From: Anaerolineae bacterium
GTDB lineage: Bacteria > Chloroflexota > Anaerolineae > J036 > Brachytrichaceae
Length of the DNA: 34,234 bases
Assembly (NCBI GenBank): GCA_023511655.1
Contig: JAIMBB010000020.1
Span: forward strand, 1 to 34,234
Direction: 5' to 3'
Part shown: one piece after another, positions 9,153 through 17,472 of the stretch
Numbering within the stretch: the first letter of the stretch is position 1
Layout: each line of letters opens with the position of its first letter
Notes under the pieces: model-generated
Seen by the model: the letters and a program-made list of their open reading frames with translations, nothing else
The model's database searches: none
Told to the model about the DNA's origin: nothing
Translations under genes and position numbers: made by a program

Positions 9153-9953
9153 ATGCACAAACCCATCGTGCCCCTTGCCATCTTTGCCTGCGCGCTCGTC
9201 GCTTGTGCCGCGCTGCCGCTTCGCGCTGCCCCGCAAGGCGCGCCAGCGACATCCGCCACCGTCGCCATCACCGTCGCCGGCGCGGCGGATCTGCAATTCG
9301 CCTTCACCGAGATAGCCGAACTGTTCGAAGAACAGACCGGCCACCAGGTGACGCTAGTATTCGGCTCCACCGGCCAACTGGCGCAGCAAATCGAGAACGG
9401 CGCACCCTATGACCTGTTCGCCGCCGCCAACATCAAGTTCGTGGACGACCTGGCGCAAAAGGGGCTGATCGTCCCGGAGTCGGTGGCGCTATATGCGCGC
9501 GGGCGCATCGTGCTCGTCGTCAACAAGCAGTCCGGCGTCAAGGCCACGAGGCTGCAGGACTTGACCGCGGCTGAGGTCACGCGCATCGCCATCGCCAACC
9601 CCGATCACGCCCCCTATGGCACAGCGGCCAGGCAAGCGCTGGAGAGCGCCGGGCTATGGGAGACGCTCAAGCCCAGGCTGGTGTTAGGTGAGAACGTGCG
9701 TCAGACGTTGCAGTTCGTGCAAACCGGCGACGTGCCCGCCGGCATCGTCGCGCTCTCGGTGGCCGACGTGCCGGAAGTCACCTACACGCTGATTGACGAT
9801 GCCCTGCACCGACCGCTCGACCAGGCGCTGGGCGTGGTCAGCGCGTCGAAGAATCCAGCGATTGCGATGGACTTCGCCAGATTCATCAACGGCGAGCGAG
9901 GCCGGCCGATCATGCGTAAGTACGGCTTCCTGCTGCCTGACGAGATTCGGTGA
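9153..9953 (+). CDS. modA: Molybdate/tungstate ABC transporter substrate-binding protein
   Basis: The 266-residue extracytoplasmic binding protein is the ModA component of an oxyanion importer. An N-terminal signal (about residues 1-25) contains a possible lipobox LVAC, so it may be lipid-anchored. The mature part shows VAGAADLQFAFTEIAELF, FGSTGQLAQQIENGAPYDLFAAAN and VLGENVRQTLQFVQTG, the last closely matching the ModA signature. The Ser/Thr of GSTG are expected oxyanion ligands. It follows padR by three bases and precedes modB by 18 bases. The sequence does not distinguish molybdate from tungstate. Confidence 0.9.
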   Translation: MHKPIVPLAIFACALVACAALPLRAAPQGAPATSATVAITVAGAADLQFAFTEIAELFEEQTGHQVTLVFGSTGQLAQQIENGAPYDLFAAANIKFVDDLAQKGLIVPESVALYARGRIVLVVNKQSGVKATRLQDLTAAEVTRIAIANPDHAPYGTAARQALESAGLWETLKPRLVLGENVRQTLQFVQTGDVPAGIVALSVADVPEVTYTLIDDALHRPLDQALGVVSASKNPAIAMDFARFINGERGRPIMRKYGFLLPDEIR

Positions 9954-9971
9954 TCTGCGGATGCGCCTGCC

Positions 9972-10652
9972 ATGCTGTTCAACCGAGACTGGACACCGCT
10001 CGAACTCTCGCTTTGGGTTTCAGCCTGGGCCGGCGTCCTGGCGCTTGTCACAGGCACAGGGCTGGCGTGGATCTTCGCGCGCCTGAACTTCCGCGGCAAG
10101 TGGCTGCTCGAGGGCACGACCATGCTGCCGCTGGTGCTGCCGCCCACCGTGCTGGGCTATTACCTGCTGGTCGCGTTGGGGCGGCGCGGCATCGGTCCGG
10201 CCTTCGAGCAGGCTTTCGGCTTCCCGCTGGTCTTCTCGTGGCCCGGCGCCGTAGTCGCTGCCATCGTCGCTGCTTTGCCATTGGTGATCCAGGCCGTCAA
10301 ACCCAGCATCCTCGATCTCAGCCGCGAGACCGAGGATGCTGCGCGCGTGGATGGGTGCAGCGAATGGCAGGTGTTCCGTTTCGTCACACTGCCGCTGATC
10401 CGCGCCAGCCTGTTGAGCGGCGGCATCCTGGCTTTTCTGCGCGCGATGGGCGAGTTTGGCGCCACGCTGATGGTGGCCGGCAACATCCCCGGCCGCACCC
10501 AGACGCTTTCCATGGCCGTGTATGACGCCGTGCAGGCCAACAACCTCGACCTGGCAAACCAGCTGGTGCTACTGCTCTCGGTCATTACCTTCGCGCTGTT
10601 GTTCATCGCCTTACGCATCGGCGATCAGGTGCGCCGCGGATCCGAGGCATGA
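9972..10652 (+). CDS. modB: Molybdate ABC transporter permease
   Basis: The 226-residue inner-membrane permease pairs with ModA. It has about five to six hydrophobic segments (for example residues 12-33, 48-68, 83-103 and 193-215). The cytoplasmic EAA loop that contacts the ATPase is visible as AARVDGCSEWQVFRFVTLPLI, and MGEFGATLMVAGNIPGRTQTL is a ModB hallmark. It is the last gene of the operon. The expected ATPase gene modC is missing: the next gene is a sensor kinase on the same strand. The permease must therefore use an ATPase encoded elsewhere or be non-functional. Confidence 0.9.
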   Translation: MLFNRDWTPLELSLWVSAWAGVLALVTGTGLAWIFARLNFRGKWLLEGTTMLPLVLPPTVLGYYLLVALGRRGIGPAFEQAFGFPLVFSWPGAVVAAIVAALPLVIQAVKPSILDLSRETEDAARVDGCSEWQVFRFVTLPLIRASLLSGGILAFLRAMGEFGATLMVAGNIPGRTQTLSMAVYDAVQANNLDLANQLVLLLSVITFALLFIALRIGDQVRRGSEA

Positions 10653-10718
10653 GGCTCAGACTCCGCTCCGCGCCTCCTGCCCACCATGGCACGCCTCAGC
10701 GTTGGATAGAATCGCGGC

Positions 10719-12407
10719 ATGCCTGCAACCAAGAAAGCGACGAGCAAATCCTCTGCCAACGGCGCGACCAACCTGCGCGCGGAGTTGCAACGCAAAAAGA
10801 AAGAGCTGACTGCCATTCGCGAGATTTTGCTCTCGGTCAACGCCACGTCCGACTTGCGCTCAATCCTCAACGGCATCACCCAGACCACCACGCGGGTGAT
10901 GCGGGTGGACTCGACCTCGGTCTATCTACTAGACGAGCAATCGCAACGGCTGATCCTCAAAGCCACCACCGGTCTGTTTCCCCAGGCGGTAGATCACGGC
11001 TACTTGAACATGGGCGAGGGGCTGACCGGCTGGGCTGCACAGTACCGCCAGGTAGTGGCCGTGCGCGATGCACAGCGCGACCCGCGCTTCCATGAGGTGC
11101 CCAACACGCGCGAACGCTCGTTCAAGTCGCTGATGGCCGTGCCGCTGATCAGCCAGGACCGCGTGGTTGGCGCGATGAACGTGCAGACGCATCGGCGTCA
11201 TACCTGGACGGCAGGTGAGATCGAGTTTGTCTCGCTCATCGGCGAAGTAGTTGCTGGCATTCTCGAACGAGCCATTCTGCAGGAAGAAAGCGAGCGCAAG
11301 GTGCGCGAAATGCAGACAGTGGCCGAAGTCAGCCGCGCGGCTATCTCGCCGCTTTACCTGGATGAGACGTTGCGCGTGGTGGCTGAGATGGGCGCGCGCG
11401 CGGTCAACGCGCGGCACTGCTCAGTCCTGTTGTTGGACGAGACGATCAATGCTTTCATGCCGCGCGCCATCTATGATCAGAGGCCGAACACGGCACCGGA
11501 ACCACCCTGGCGATTGGACGACCTACCCTTGCTGAACATCGAAAAGCTCGGCGACCCTGTGTTGGTGAACGAGACCTGCTGCGAGCTGCATTCGGCGCAC
11601 GCCCAGTGGGCCGCACAGGCGCAACTGGGCGGCCTGATGTGCGTGCCGATGAAAGTGCGCGACCGCACCATCGGCCTGCTCAACATGTGGACCGAAGGCG
11701 CTGGCGAGTTTACCGAGGCGCAGGTCGAACTGTGCACCACGCTGGCCAACCAGATCGCGCTGGCCATCGAGAATGCGCACCTGATCGGCAACGCCGCCAT
11801 CGTCAAGGAAATGAACCACCGCGTGAAGAACAACCTCCAAAACGTGGTGATGCTTCTGCAGATGCAATTGCACGAAGCCAGCGACAAGCTCACGGCCAAA
11901 GAAGTGTTGCATGAAAGCATCAATCGCATCATGAGCATCGCGGCAGTGCACGATGCGTTAGCGCAGGAAGGTTTCCGGCTGGTGGACGTGAAAGACGTCA
12001 TCCTGCGCGTGGTCGGCCTGACGCACGCCAATATGGCGCGCCCCGGCCTCGACCTCGCCATTCACGTCGTGGGCGATTCGCTGCGCATGAGCTCGCGCGC
12101 GGCCACGGCGCTGGCGCTGTGCGTCAACGAGCTGGTGCAAAACGCCATGGAACACGCCTTCGTCGGCCGGGACAAAGGCGACATCACCATCAGCCTGATA
12201 GATTGCGGGGGCATGCTCGAAGTGGAGGTCAGAGACAACGGGCTGGGCAAAGCCGCAGGCAGCAAGGATACACCCAGCCTCGGGTTGAACATCGTCAGCA
12301 TGCTGGTACACGAAGACCTGCGCGGAACGTTCACCTTGAAGCGCACCGCGCATGGCACCACGGCTACCATCAAGGCACCGTTCAGCTACACGGATGTGGG
12401 GGGATGA
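10719..12407 (+). CDS. Two-GAF-domain sensor histidine kinase, HisKA_2 type
   Basis: This soluble sensor kinase has 562 residues. A Lys-rich N-terminus and short coiled coil (residues 20-40) lead into two GAF domains (about 45-190 and 205-355; the first ends [18 protein letters not shown] and the second [20 protein letters not shown]). A HisKA_2 phospho-acceptor segment [13 protein letters not shown] follows, with His367 as the expected phosphorylation site. The HATPase domain has the N box [14 protein letters not shown] (Asn470) and glycine boxes near [10 protein letters not shown] and SLGLNIV. There is no membrane segment, so the signal is sensed in the cytoplasm. No response regulator is next to it. 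Its end overlaps the end of the opposing ABC gene by 22 bases. Confidence 0.88.
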   Translation: MPATKKATSKSSANGATNLRAELQRKKKELTAIREILLSVNATSDLRSILNGITQTTTRVMRVDSTSVYLLDEQSQRLILKATTGLFPQAVDHGYLNMGEGLTGWAAQYRQVVAVRDAQRDPRFHEVPNTRERSFKSLMAVPLISQDRVVGAMNVQTHRRHTWTAGEIEFVSLIGEVVAGILERAILQEESERKVREMQTVAEVSRAAISPLYLDETLRVVAEMGARAVNARHCSVLLLDETINAFMPRAIYDQRPNTAPEPPWRLDDLPLLNIEKLGDPVLVNETCCELHSAHAQWAAQAQLGGLMCVPMKVRDRTIGLLNMWTEGAGEFTEAQVELCTTLANQIALAIENAHLIGNAAIVKEMNHRVKNNLQNVVMLLQMQLHEASDKLTAKEVLHESINRIMSIAAVHDALAQEGFRLVDVKDVILRVVGLTHANMARPGLDLAIHVVGDSLRMSSRAATALALCVNELVQNAMEHAFVGRDKGDITISLIDCGGMLEVEVRDNGLGKAAGSKDTPSLGLNIVSMLVHEDLRGTFTLKRTAHGTTATIKAPFSYTDVGG

Positions 12408-13114
12408 GACAGGACGAGACGATCCTCTACCAACTTGCCTTCGCGTAGTCGAAACACGCGGTCGGCTATGCCCACAACTTCCTCGCTATGGGTAACCATG
12501 ATTAGGTTTTTGCCGGCCCGGCGAGTGAGGGTGTCCAGCAAGTCAAGCACCAGCTTGCCCGTGTCGTAGTCAAGGTTGCCGGTCGGTTCGTCGGCCAGCA
12601 CCACCAGTGGATCGTTGATCAGTGCGCGGGCGATCGCCACGCGTTGCTGCTCGCCACCGCTCAGCCGATCCGGGAAGGCATCCATGCGATGCGCCAGGCC
12701 AACCTGATCGAGCAGCGCTTCGGCTCTGCGACGCGCCTCCGGCGAGAGACGACCAGCCAGCTCCAGCGGCAGCATCACGTTCTCGCGCACGGTCAGGGTG
12801 GGAATAAGGTTGAAGGCCTGAAAGACGAAGCCGATGTGCCGGCGCCGGTAGAGCGTGCGCTCCGCATCGCTCATGCGGGCGATCGCCTGGCCGTCAATCC
12901 ACACCTCGCCGGACGTTGGCGCATCAATGCCGCCGATCAGGTTGAGTAGCGTGCTCTTGCCACTGCCGCTCTTACCCAGCAGCACGGCAAATTCGCCGCA
13001 GCCGAACTCGATGCTGACATCGCGGAGGATGGTGCGCTGCACTCCCCCTTCCTCATACGCCTTGGTCACATGATCGAGCTTGACCACGCCGACGCAATCG
13101 TTTGTAGCAACCAT
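12386..13114 (-). CDS. ABC transporter ATP-binding protein, LolD/MacB type
   Basis: The 242-residue ATPase has all expected motifs: Walker [11 protein letters not shown]-loop VFQAFNLIP, signature [15 protein letters not shown], Walker [14 protein letters not shown] and the switch histidine in VTHSEEV. The [25 protein letters not shown] stretch places it in the LolD/MacB/FtsE-like group that drives lipoprotein or peptide export or works with FtsX-type permeases. No permease gene is beside it. The ATG at 13114 is preferred over a TTG 15 bases upstream, because the extra five residues add nothing to the fold. It is unlikely to be the missing ModC, whose relatives carry a C-terminal TOBE domain. 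Confidence 0.88.
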   Translation of the reverse strand: MVATNDCVGVVKLDHVTKAYEEGGVQRTILRDVSIEFGCGEFAVLLGKSGSGKSTLLNLIGGIDAPTSGEVWIDGQAIARMSDAERTLYRRRHIGFVFQAFNLIPTLTVRENVMLPLELAGRLSPEARRRAEALLDQVGLAHRMDAFPDRLSGGEQQRVAIARALINDPLVVLADEPTGNLDYDTGKLVLDLLDTLTRRAGKNLIMVTHSEEVVGIADRVFRLREGKLVEDRLVLSHPPTSV

Positions 13115-13192
13115 GATTCCTAGGGGCAAATGCTACAGGCACGACTTGAGCGCTTGCTGAGAGAGCCGGTGCGCGGAGCCCTGAAACGAGAG

Positions 13193-13221
13193 AACCCCGG
13201 TTTCTTGGAGAAACCGGGGTT
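13193..13221. repeat. Perfect 12-bp stem-loop upstream of tRNA-Val
   Basis: AACCCCGGTTTC (13193-13204) and GAAACCGGGGTT (13210-13221) form a perfect 12-base stem around the loop TTGGA. No T tract follows on either strand. It may be a dispersed hairpin repeat (similar GAAACCGGGG elements are scattered in several bacterial genomes) or a boundary element ahead of the tRNA gene. The right arm overlaps the tRNA promoter. Confidence 0.7.
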
Positions 13222-13233
13222 CCGCATTAAAAT
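13205..13233 (+). promoter_or_regulatory. Probable promoter of tRNA-Val
   Basis: TTGGAG (13205-13210) and TAAAAT (13228-13233) are separated by 17 bases and would start transcription a few bases before the tRNA at 13244. The -10 box matches the consensus at five of six positions and the -35 box only at TTG. The -35 box lies in the loop of the hairpin above, so the structure could affect expression. Confidence 0.5.
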
Positions 13234-13243
13234 CACGCGTGCA

Positions 13244-13317
13244 GGGCGGTTAGCTCAGTTGGTCAGAGTGCCTGTTTTACACACAGGAGGTCGGGGGTTC
13301 GAGGCCCTCACCGCCCA
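13244..13317 (+). tRNA. tRNA-Val (anticodon UAC)
   Basis: The 74 bases fold into a standard cloverleaf. The acceptor stem is GGGCGGT/ACCGCCC, the D arm is GCTC...GAGT, and the anticodon stem CCTGT/ACAGG has the loop TTTACAC, giving anticodon TAC (valine). The T arm is GGGGG-TTCGAGG-CCCTC and the discriminator base is A. The 3' CCA is not encoded: ATC follows position 13316. It lies on the plus strand, convergent with rimM. Confidence 0.95.
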
Positions 13318-13328
13318 TCCTTCTTTCT

Positions 13329-13838
13329 TTACTCCAAGCCTTCCGGCACCGTCACCTTCATCGTCCCGGCATCTGGGTCTATCTCGCGGATGACGCCCTC
13401 CAGCGCTGGCAGCAGCAACTCGCCAGCGCCGGTCTTTACAACGTAGACATCGTTGCTGCCCGTACGCAACACCTCGCTGATTTGACCAAGTTCCTCACCC
13501 GACTCACGCACGACGCGCAGGCCGAGCAATTGATAGGCGTAATATTCCCCGGGCGGCAGCGCGGGCAAATCCTGGGTGTGGACGATCAGGCGCGCGCCGC
13601 GCACTGCCTCGGCTGCGTTGCGGGTAGCGATGCGCTCTAGCTTGAGCAATATCCCGCCCTGATGCGGGCGTCGCGATAATATTCGATGCGGGTGTTCGGC
13701 GTCGTTGAGGTAAATGCGCTCGATGCCATCCAGGATGCCCACGTACTCGGGCGCCAATTGCACCTTAATCTCGCCCGCAATGCCGTGCGGGCGAGACACC
13801 TTACCTACGACGAGGAACCTTCGCGACGATCCCGCCAT
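13329..13838 (-). CDS. rimM: 16S rRNA processing/maturation factor RimM
   Basis: The 169-residue RimM protein assists maturation of the 30S subunit head by binding S19. The N-terminal beta-barrel begins FLVVGKVSRPHGIAGEIKVQ, typical of the family. The C-terminal PRC-barrel begins near YYAYQLLGLRV and contains SNDVYVVKTGAGELLLPAL. It is the last gene of the ffh-rpsP-khpA-rimM cluster, 42 bases after khpA. In many bacteria trmD and rplS follow; here a tRNA gene on the other strand follows. Confidence 0.93.
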   Translation of the reverse strand: MAGSSRRFLVVGKVSRPHGIAGEIKVQLAPEYVGILDGIERIYLNDAEHPHRILSRRPHQGGILLKLERIATRNAAEAVRGARLIVHTQDLPALPPGEYYAYQLLGLRVVRESGEELGQISEVLRTGSNDVYVVKTGAGELLLPALEGVIREIDPDAGTMKVTVPEGLE

Positions 13839-13880
13839 TGTGCGCGAAGAGGGCGCGCCCCTGGTGCATCAGTGCGCGCT

Positions 13881-14111
13881 TCACTCGGTGATGTCCAACA
13901 CCACACGCTTGCGAGACCGGGCAGCGGAGATGCGCAGCAGCGTTCGCACTGCATTGGCCAGCTTACCTTCACGACCGATCACCCGCCCTGCCTCGCCCGG
14001 CGCCACGTGCAGCTCAAGAAAGATCGTGCTGCGATCAACCGATTCGGTCACCCTGACCTGGTCGGGGTGATCCACCAGGCCCTTAGCGACGTATTCGACC
14101 AGCTCTTTCAT
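13881..14111 (-). CDS. khpA: KH-domain RNA-binding protein KhpA
   Basis: The 76-residue protein is a single KH domain. The RNA-binding GXXG loop is GREG within GRVIGREGKLANAVRTLL. The N-terminus MKELVEYVAKGLVDHPDQV matches KhpA (YlqC). It lies between rpsP and rimM, its usual place. The family binds RNA in the cytoplasm, often with KhpB, and affects cell division and translation. Confidence 0.92.
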   Translation of the reverse strand: MKELVEYVAKGLVDHPDQVRVTESVDRSTIFLELHVAPGEAGRVIGREGKLANAVRTLLRISAARSRKRVVLDITE

Positions 14112-14129
14112 CGTTCAGGGATGATCGGT

Positions 14130-14534
14130 TCATTCGGCAGCAGCTTCGGCCGGCTGCTCGGCCTTCTTGGGTTTGGGGGCAGGCTTGCGACCGATGCGCG
14201 TCTTGGGGTCAATCGCCGGCGCGGCGGCAGCCTGAGCAGCAGCTTCGGCTAGAAGCGCTTCGAGGGATTCTCCCTTGCGCAATCGCTCGTAGCGCGCCAG
14301 GGTGCCCGTCTTCCTGAACAACTGCTGGACGGCATTGCTGGGTTGTGCGCCCACTTTCATCCAGTGCAGGGCGCGCGCCTCCTCCACGATCACTGTCTCC
14401 GGCTCGGTGCGCGGATTGTATTTGCCGACGACTTCGATGAACGCGCCGTCGCGCGGCGCTTCTTTATCGCACACCACGATGCGGTAGGTCGGCTGCTTCT
14501 TGGAACCCATACGGCGTAGTCGAATTCGAACCAT
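14130..14534 (-). CDS. rpsP: 30S ribosomal protein S16 with long C-terminal tail
   Basis: S16 binds 16S rRNA early in 30S assembly. The first ~80 residues are a standard S16 domain (MVRIRLRRMGSKKQPTYRIV, then GKYNPRTEPETV and WMKVGAQPSNAVQQLF). About 50 further residues, rich in Ala, Lys and Pro, make the protein 134 residues against a usual 80-90. Tails of this sort are common in some phyla and probably disordered. It lies 12 bases after ffh and 18 bases before khpA. Confidence 0.95.
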   Translation of the reverse strand: MVRIRLRRMGSKKQPTYRIVVCDKEAPRDGAFIEVVGKYNPRTEPETVIVEEARALHWMKVGAQPSNAVQQLFRKTGTLARYERLRKGESLEALLAEAAAQAAAAPAIDPKTRIGRKPAPKPKKAEQPAEAAAE

Positions 14535-14546
14535 CGTGTCTCCTTA

Positions 14547-15884
14547 TCATCTCCTTCTGGCGCCCATTAACCCACTCATCATGCGCAGGCGCGGGTTGTT
14601 CGCCAGTTGCTTCATCATGCGTTGTGCTTCGCGGAACTGCGACAGCAATTGATTCAACTCCTGCACGCTCGTGCCGCTGCCCTTGGCAATGCGGCGTTTA
14701 CGCGATGCGTTCAGGATATTCGGGTTGCGGCGTTCTGCCGGCGTCATCGAGCAGATGATCGCCTCTACCCGCTTGAATTGTCTCTCGGTCATGTCGGGCG
14801 AAATCTGCTTGGTCAAATCCTTCATGCCGGGTATGAGAGCCAGGAGTTCGTTGAGCGGCCCCATTCTCTTGATCTGGCGCATCTGAGACAGGAAGTCCTC
14901 CAAATCGAAAGTGGCCGACATCATCTTCTCGGCCGCCCTGGCAGCCTCCTGCTCGTCAAACTGCTGCTGCGCTTTCTCGATCAGAGTGAGCACATCGCCC
15001 ATGCCCAGAATGCGCGAGGCGAGGCGATCGGGATGGAAGGGCTCGAACGCGTCGGGCTTCTCACCGGTGCTCAGGAACTTGATCGGCACACCAGTGACGG
15101 CGCGCATCGAAATGGCCGCCCCACCGCGCGCATCACCATCCACCTTGGTGAGGATCAGGCCGGTCAAGCCGATCCGCTTGTTGAATGCATCGGCGATGTT
15201 CACGGCTTCCTGGCCGGTCATGGCATCGGCGATGAGCAACACTTCGGCCGGCCGGGTGCGCGCCTTGACCTCTTCCACCTCGCGCATCATCGCCTCATCT
15301 ATTTGCAAGCGACCGGCCGTATCAATGATCACCACATCGAGCGCGCTTTGGATGGCCTTCTGAATGGCGTGCTGCGCAATCTGCGGCGGCGGCACTTTGT
15401 CGCCTTCCGAAAAGACCGGGATGTTGATTTGCTTGCCCAACGTCTCCAGTTGGGTAATGGCTGCCGGCCGGTAAGTGTCGGCCGCCACCAGCAACGGCTT
15501 ACGGCCATCGTTGCGCAAGCGCAGCGCCAGTTTGGCCGCCGTCGTGGTTTTGCCAGAACCCTGCAGGCCCACCAACATGATCACCCGCGGCGGCGGGCCG
15601 CCGAGATCGAGCTTGCCGCCTTCGCCGAGCGTCCTCAGCAGCTCTTCGTGCACGATCTTCACCACGGCCTGGCCGGGGGTCAGGCTCTTGTGCACCTCGG
15701 CGCCGATGGCTCGCTCGCGCACGCGGGCGAGGAATTCTTTGGCTACCTTGAAGTTCACATCGGCTTCGAGCAACGCCACGCGCACCTCGCGCAACGCAGC
15801 GTCCACATCCTGTTCGGTCAGGATGCCGCGCTTGCCGAGGCGGTCGAAGATGGCCTGCAGTTTGTCACTCAGCGATTCGAACAT
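14547..15884 (-). CDS. ffh: Signal recognition particle protein Ffh
   Basis: Ffh is the SRP GTPase that with 4.5S RNA delivers nascent membrane proteins to FtsY and SecYEG. The protein is 445 residues. The N domain starts MFESLSDKLQAIFDRL, and the G domain has the P loop GLQGSGKTTTAAKLALRL, DTYRPAAITQLE, the G3 DTAGRLQID and the G4 TKVDGDARGGAA. The M domain begins after about residue 300 and carries the methionine-rich signal-binding groove and SRP-RNA helix (RKRRIAKGSGTSVQELNQLL). The ATG at 15884 is chosen because the upstream 17 codons do not match the family. It heads the ffh-rpsP-khpA-rimM cluster. Confidence 0.95.
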   Translation of the reverse strand: MFESLSDKLQAIFDRLGKRGILTEQDVDAALREVRVALLEADVNFKVAKEFLARVRERAIGAEVHKSLTPGQAVVKIVHEELLRTLGEGGKLDLGGPPPRVIMLVGLQGSGKTTTAAKLALRLRNDGRKPLLVAADTYRPAAITQLETLGKQINIPVFSEGDKVPPPQIAQHAIQKAIQSALDVVIIDTAGRLQIDEAMMREVEEVKARTRPAEVLLIADAMTGQEAVNIADAFNKRIGLTGLILTKVDGDARGGAAISMRAVTGVPIKFLSTGEKPDAFEPFHPDRLASRILGMGDVLTLIEKAQQQFDEQEAARAAEKMMSATFDLEDFLSQMRQIKRMGPLNELLALIPGMKDLTKQISPDMTERQFKRVEAIICSMTPAERRNPNILNASRKRRIAKGSGTSVQELNQLLSQFREAQRMMKQLANNPRLRMMSGLMGARRR

Positions 15885-15984
15885 ATCTTCGTGCTCAGGT
15901 GAATTACACGCGATGGCATGGCTGTTGGCCGGCAACTAAGCCTGTTCAACCTGGCATCAACACCCAAAAGCGGGCTATTGTACC

Positions 15985-16896
15985 TTAAATCCGCACAATT
16001 CTCGCGACCCGTGCGGCGTGGCCATGCTGTGAACGAAGCAGCACGCCTTCGTGCGCGAATGCGCTGCGCAGATAGGCTAGCGCAGCGCCGTGCGTCGCGC
16101 TCGTCACCTTGCCGGCTATTTCGCCGCCTTCGGTCCGCAAGTCCGCACCGATTTCCAACAGTCCGGTTTCATCGCCGGTCAGGTATGCCAGCTTCCTGGC
16201 AATCTGCCCACGGCTCTCCATGCGCGCGATGATTTCCTGGCCGGTATAGCATCCTTTGTTGAAGCTCACGGCACCCCACAGACCCGCTTCGAGTGGGATG
16301 TAGTCCTCGTTGATTTCGTTGGGGAAGAGCGGATATCCCCGCACGATGCGCCATGCGTCGAAATCCTGCCCGTCGGCTACTTCGCCCAACCATGCCGCCG
16401 GATCGAGGTCGCGGCCGATCACGAAGAAGCTCAGTCCGAGCGCCTGTGGTGCGCGCACGAAGGTTACCTCGGTCCTACTGCCAGGGGACAGCGGGACCGT
16501 GCGATGGGCATGTTCCGGCAGCGAGAGCACCGCCGCATCGGCACCCAGGCGCGCGATCAGGCTTGGGCCGACGTCATCACCCAAGCCGAACATGCACGTA
16601 CCAGCGGTCTCGTCGCTCACCTGCACGTCGTCGTTGAAGAAGATGTACTTGCGCAGCCAGCGCATGACCTTATCCTGGTTGCCGCCTCCACCAATCAGCA
16701 GAGTGGAATCATCGAAGGCCAGCACGATGAGGTAGTCCACCATCCGGCCAATCGGCGTGGTAAGCACGGTCGTCTTGCCCTCGCCCGGCTGCAGGCCGCT
16801 CACATGGCCGGTGGACATGCGGTGTAGAAAGTCCAGCCGCGTGCTGCCGAACAATCGAATGCGGCTGAAAGTCCGTGACAGGTCGAAGAGTGGCAT
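15985..16896 (-). CDS. Folate-binding YgfZ/GcvT-like protein
   Basis: The 303-residue protein belongs to the YgfZ (COG0354) group related to the glycine cleavage T-protein. The hallmark KGCYTGQEIIARMESRG is present, and its cysteine is essential in E. coli YgfZ. Other T-protein-like features are FLHRMSTGHVSGLQPGEG and VLTTPIGRMVDYLIVL. YgfZ uses tetrahydrofolate and supports repair or assembly of iron-sulfur cluster enzymes. It lies 100 bases upstream of ffh and 18 bases after the DinB-like gene on the same strand. Confidence 0.88.
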   Translation of the reverse strand: MPLFDLSRTFSRIRLFGSTRLDFLHRMSTGHVSGLQPGEGKTTVLTTPIGRMVDYLIVLAFDDSTLLIGGGGNQDKVMRWLRKYIFFNDDVQVSDETAGTCMFGLGDDVGPSLIARLGADAAVLSLPEHAHRTVPLSPGSRTEVTFVRAPQALGLSFFVIGRDLDPAAWLGEVADGQDFDAWRIVRGYPLFPNEINEDYIPLEAGLWGAVSFNKGCYTGQEIIARMESRGQIARKLAYLTGDETGLLEIGADLRTEGGEIAGKVTSATHGAALAYLRSAFAHEGVLLRSQHGHAARVARIVRI

Positions 16897-16914
16897 GCTG
16901 CTGGTTGCGAAGAA

Positions 16915-17427
16915 CTATGCGATTCGGCTGGCCAGCCACGCCTCGATCTGCGCACGGTGTTCAGCCGAATGCGCGCCGGTGTAATTCCACACCACTTCCG
17001 CCAGCGAACGCCCCTGTAAGGCCGGGTAACGTCGGGTATCGAATAGCGCAGCCTCGTCTCGCCAGGCTTCTAACCGCTTGAGCAATTGCCGGTGCGCCCC
17101 GTCGAAGTCAGCCAGGACGCGATCGAGCGGACGATCTCTCTGCGACTGATAGTCTTGAGCGTTCACGTCCGCCCAGTCCGGCACATTCGAACGCGGCAAT
17201 TGCAACGGCTTGCCACGCTCGGCCTGAAACAGCAACGTGACAGCTCGTGAATACCACATGGCGACATGGGCCAACACATCCTTCACCGACCACGGGCCGA
17301 CGACGCCGGGGTTCAACATCTCTTCACCCGTGATCCGATTCAGCGTCGCCATCAATCGGCTGCGCTCCGCCTCGATGTTTGCCATCAGCTCGCGCAGGCT
17401 CAACCCGGTGCTTCGTTCGAGAGCCAC
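16915..17427 (-). CDS. DinB/ClbS-DfsB-like four-helix-bundle protein
   Basis: The 170-residue protein resembles DinB-like/ClbS-DfsB proteins. It has the GPWSVKDVLAHVAMWYSRAV segment typical of these bundles, with a histidine expected at the metal site (LAHV), and NYTGAHSAEHRAQIEAWL near the C-terminus with two more histidines. Members act as thiol-S-transferases or self-resistance hydrolases, but most are uncharacterised, so no reaction is claimed. I chose the GTG at 17427, about five bases after an AAGGGGGTG ribosome site, over a TTG at 17454. ATG at 17382 is another option. Confidence 0.75.
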   Translation of the reverse strand: MALERSTGLSLRELMANIEAERSRLMATLNRITGEEMLNPGVVGPWSVKDVLAHVAMWYSRAVTLLFQAERGKPLQLPRSNVPDWADVNAQDYQSQRDRPLDRVLADFDGAHRQLLKRLEAWRDEAALFDTRRYPALQGRSLAEVVWNYTGAHSAEHRAQIEAWLASRIA

Positions 17428-17472
17428 TCCAACACCCCCTTCAGCCGGACACAAGATCAGTCCTGTGCTGCG

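Noticed and set aside
10653-10718. Small gene between modB and the kinase
   Set aside because: The 66-base gap has no start codon with a ribosome site and a usable frame.
12386-13114. ABC ATPase as the missing ModC
   Set aside because: It is on the opposite strand, separated by a kinase gene, of LolD/MacB type and too short to hold the TOBE domain usual in ModC.
14607-15902. 431-codon plus-strand open frame opposite ffh
   Set aside because: It mirrors the codon pattern of ffh, is His/Arg/Leu-rich and has no recognisable domain, so it is a shadow frame.
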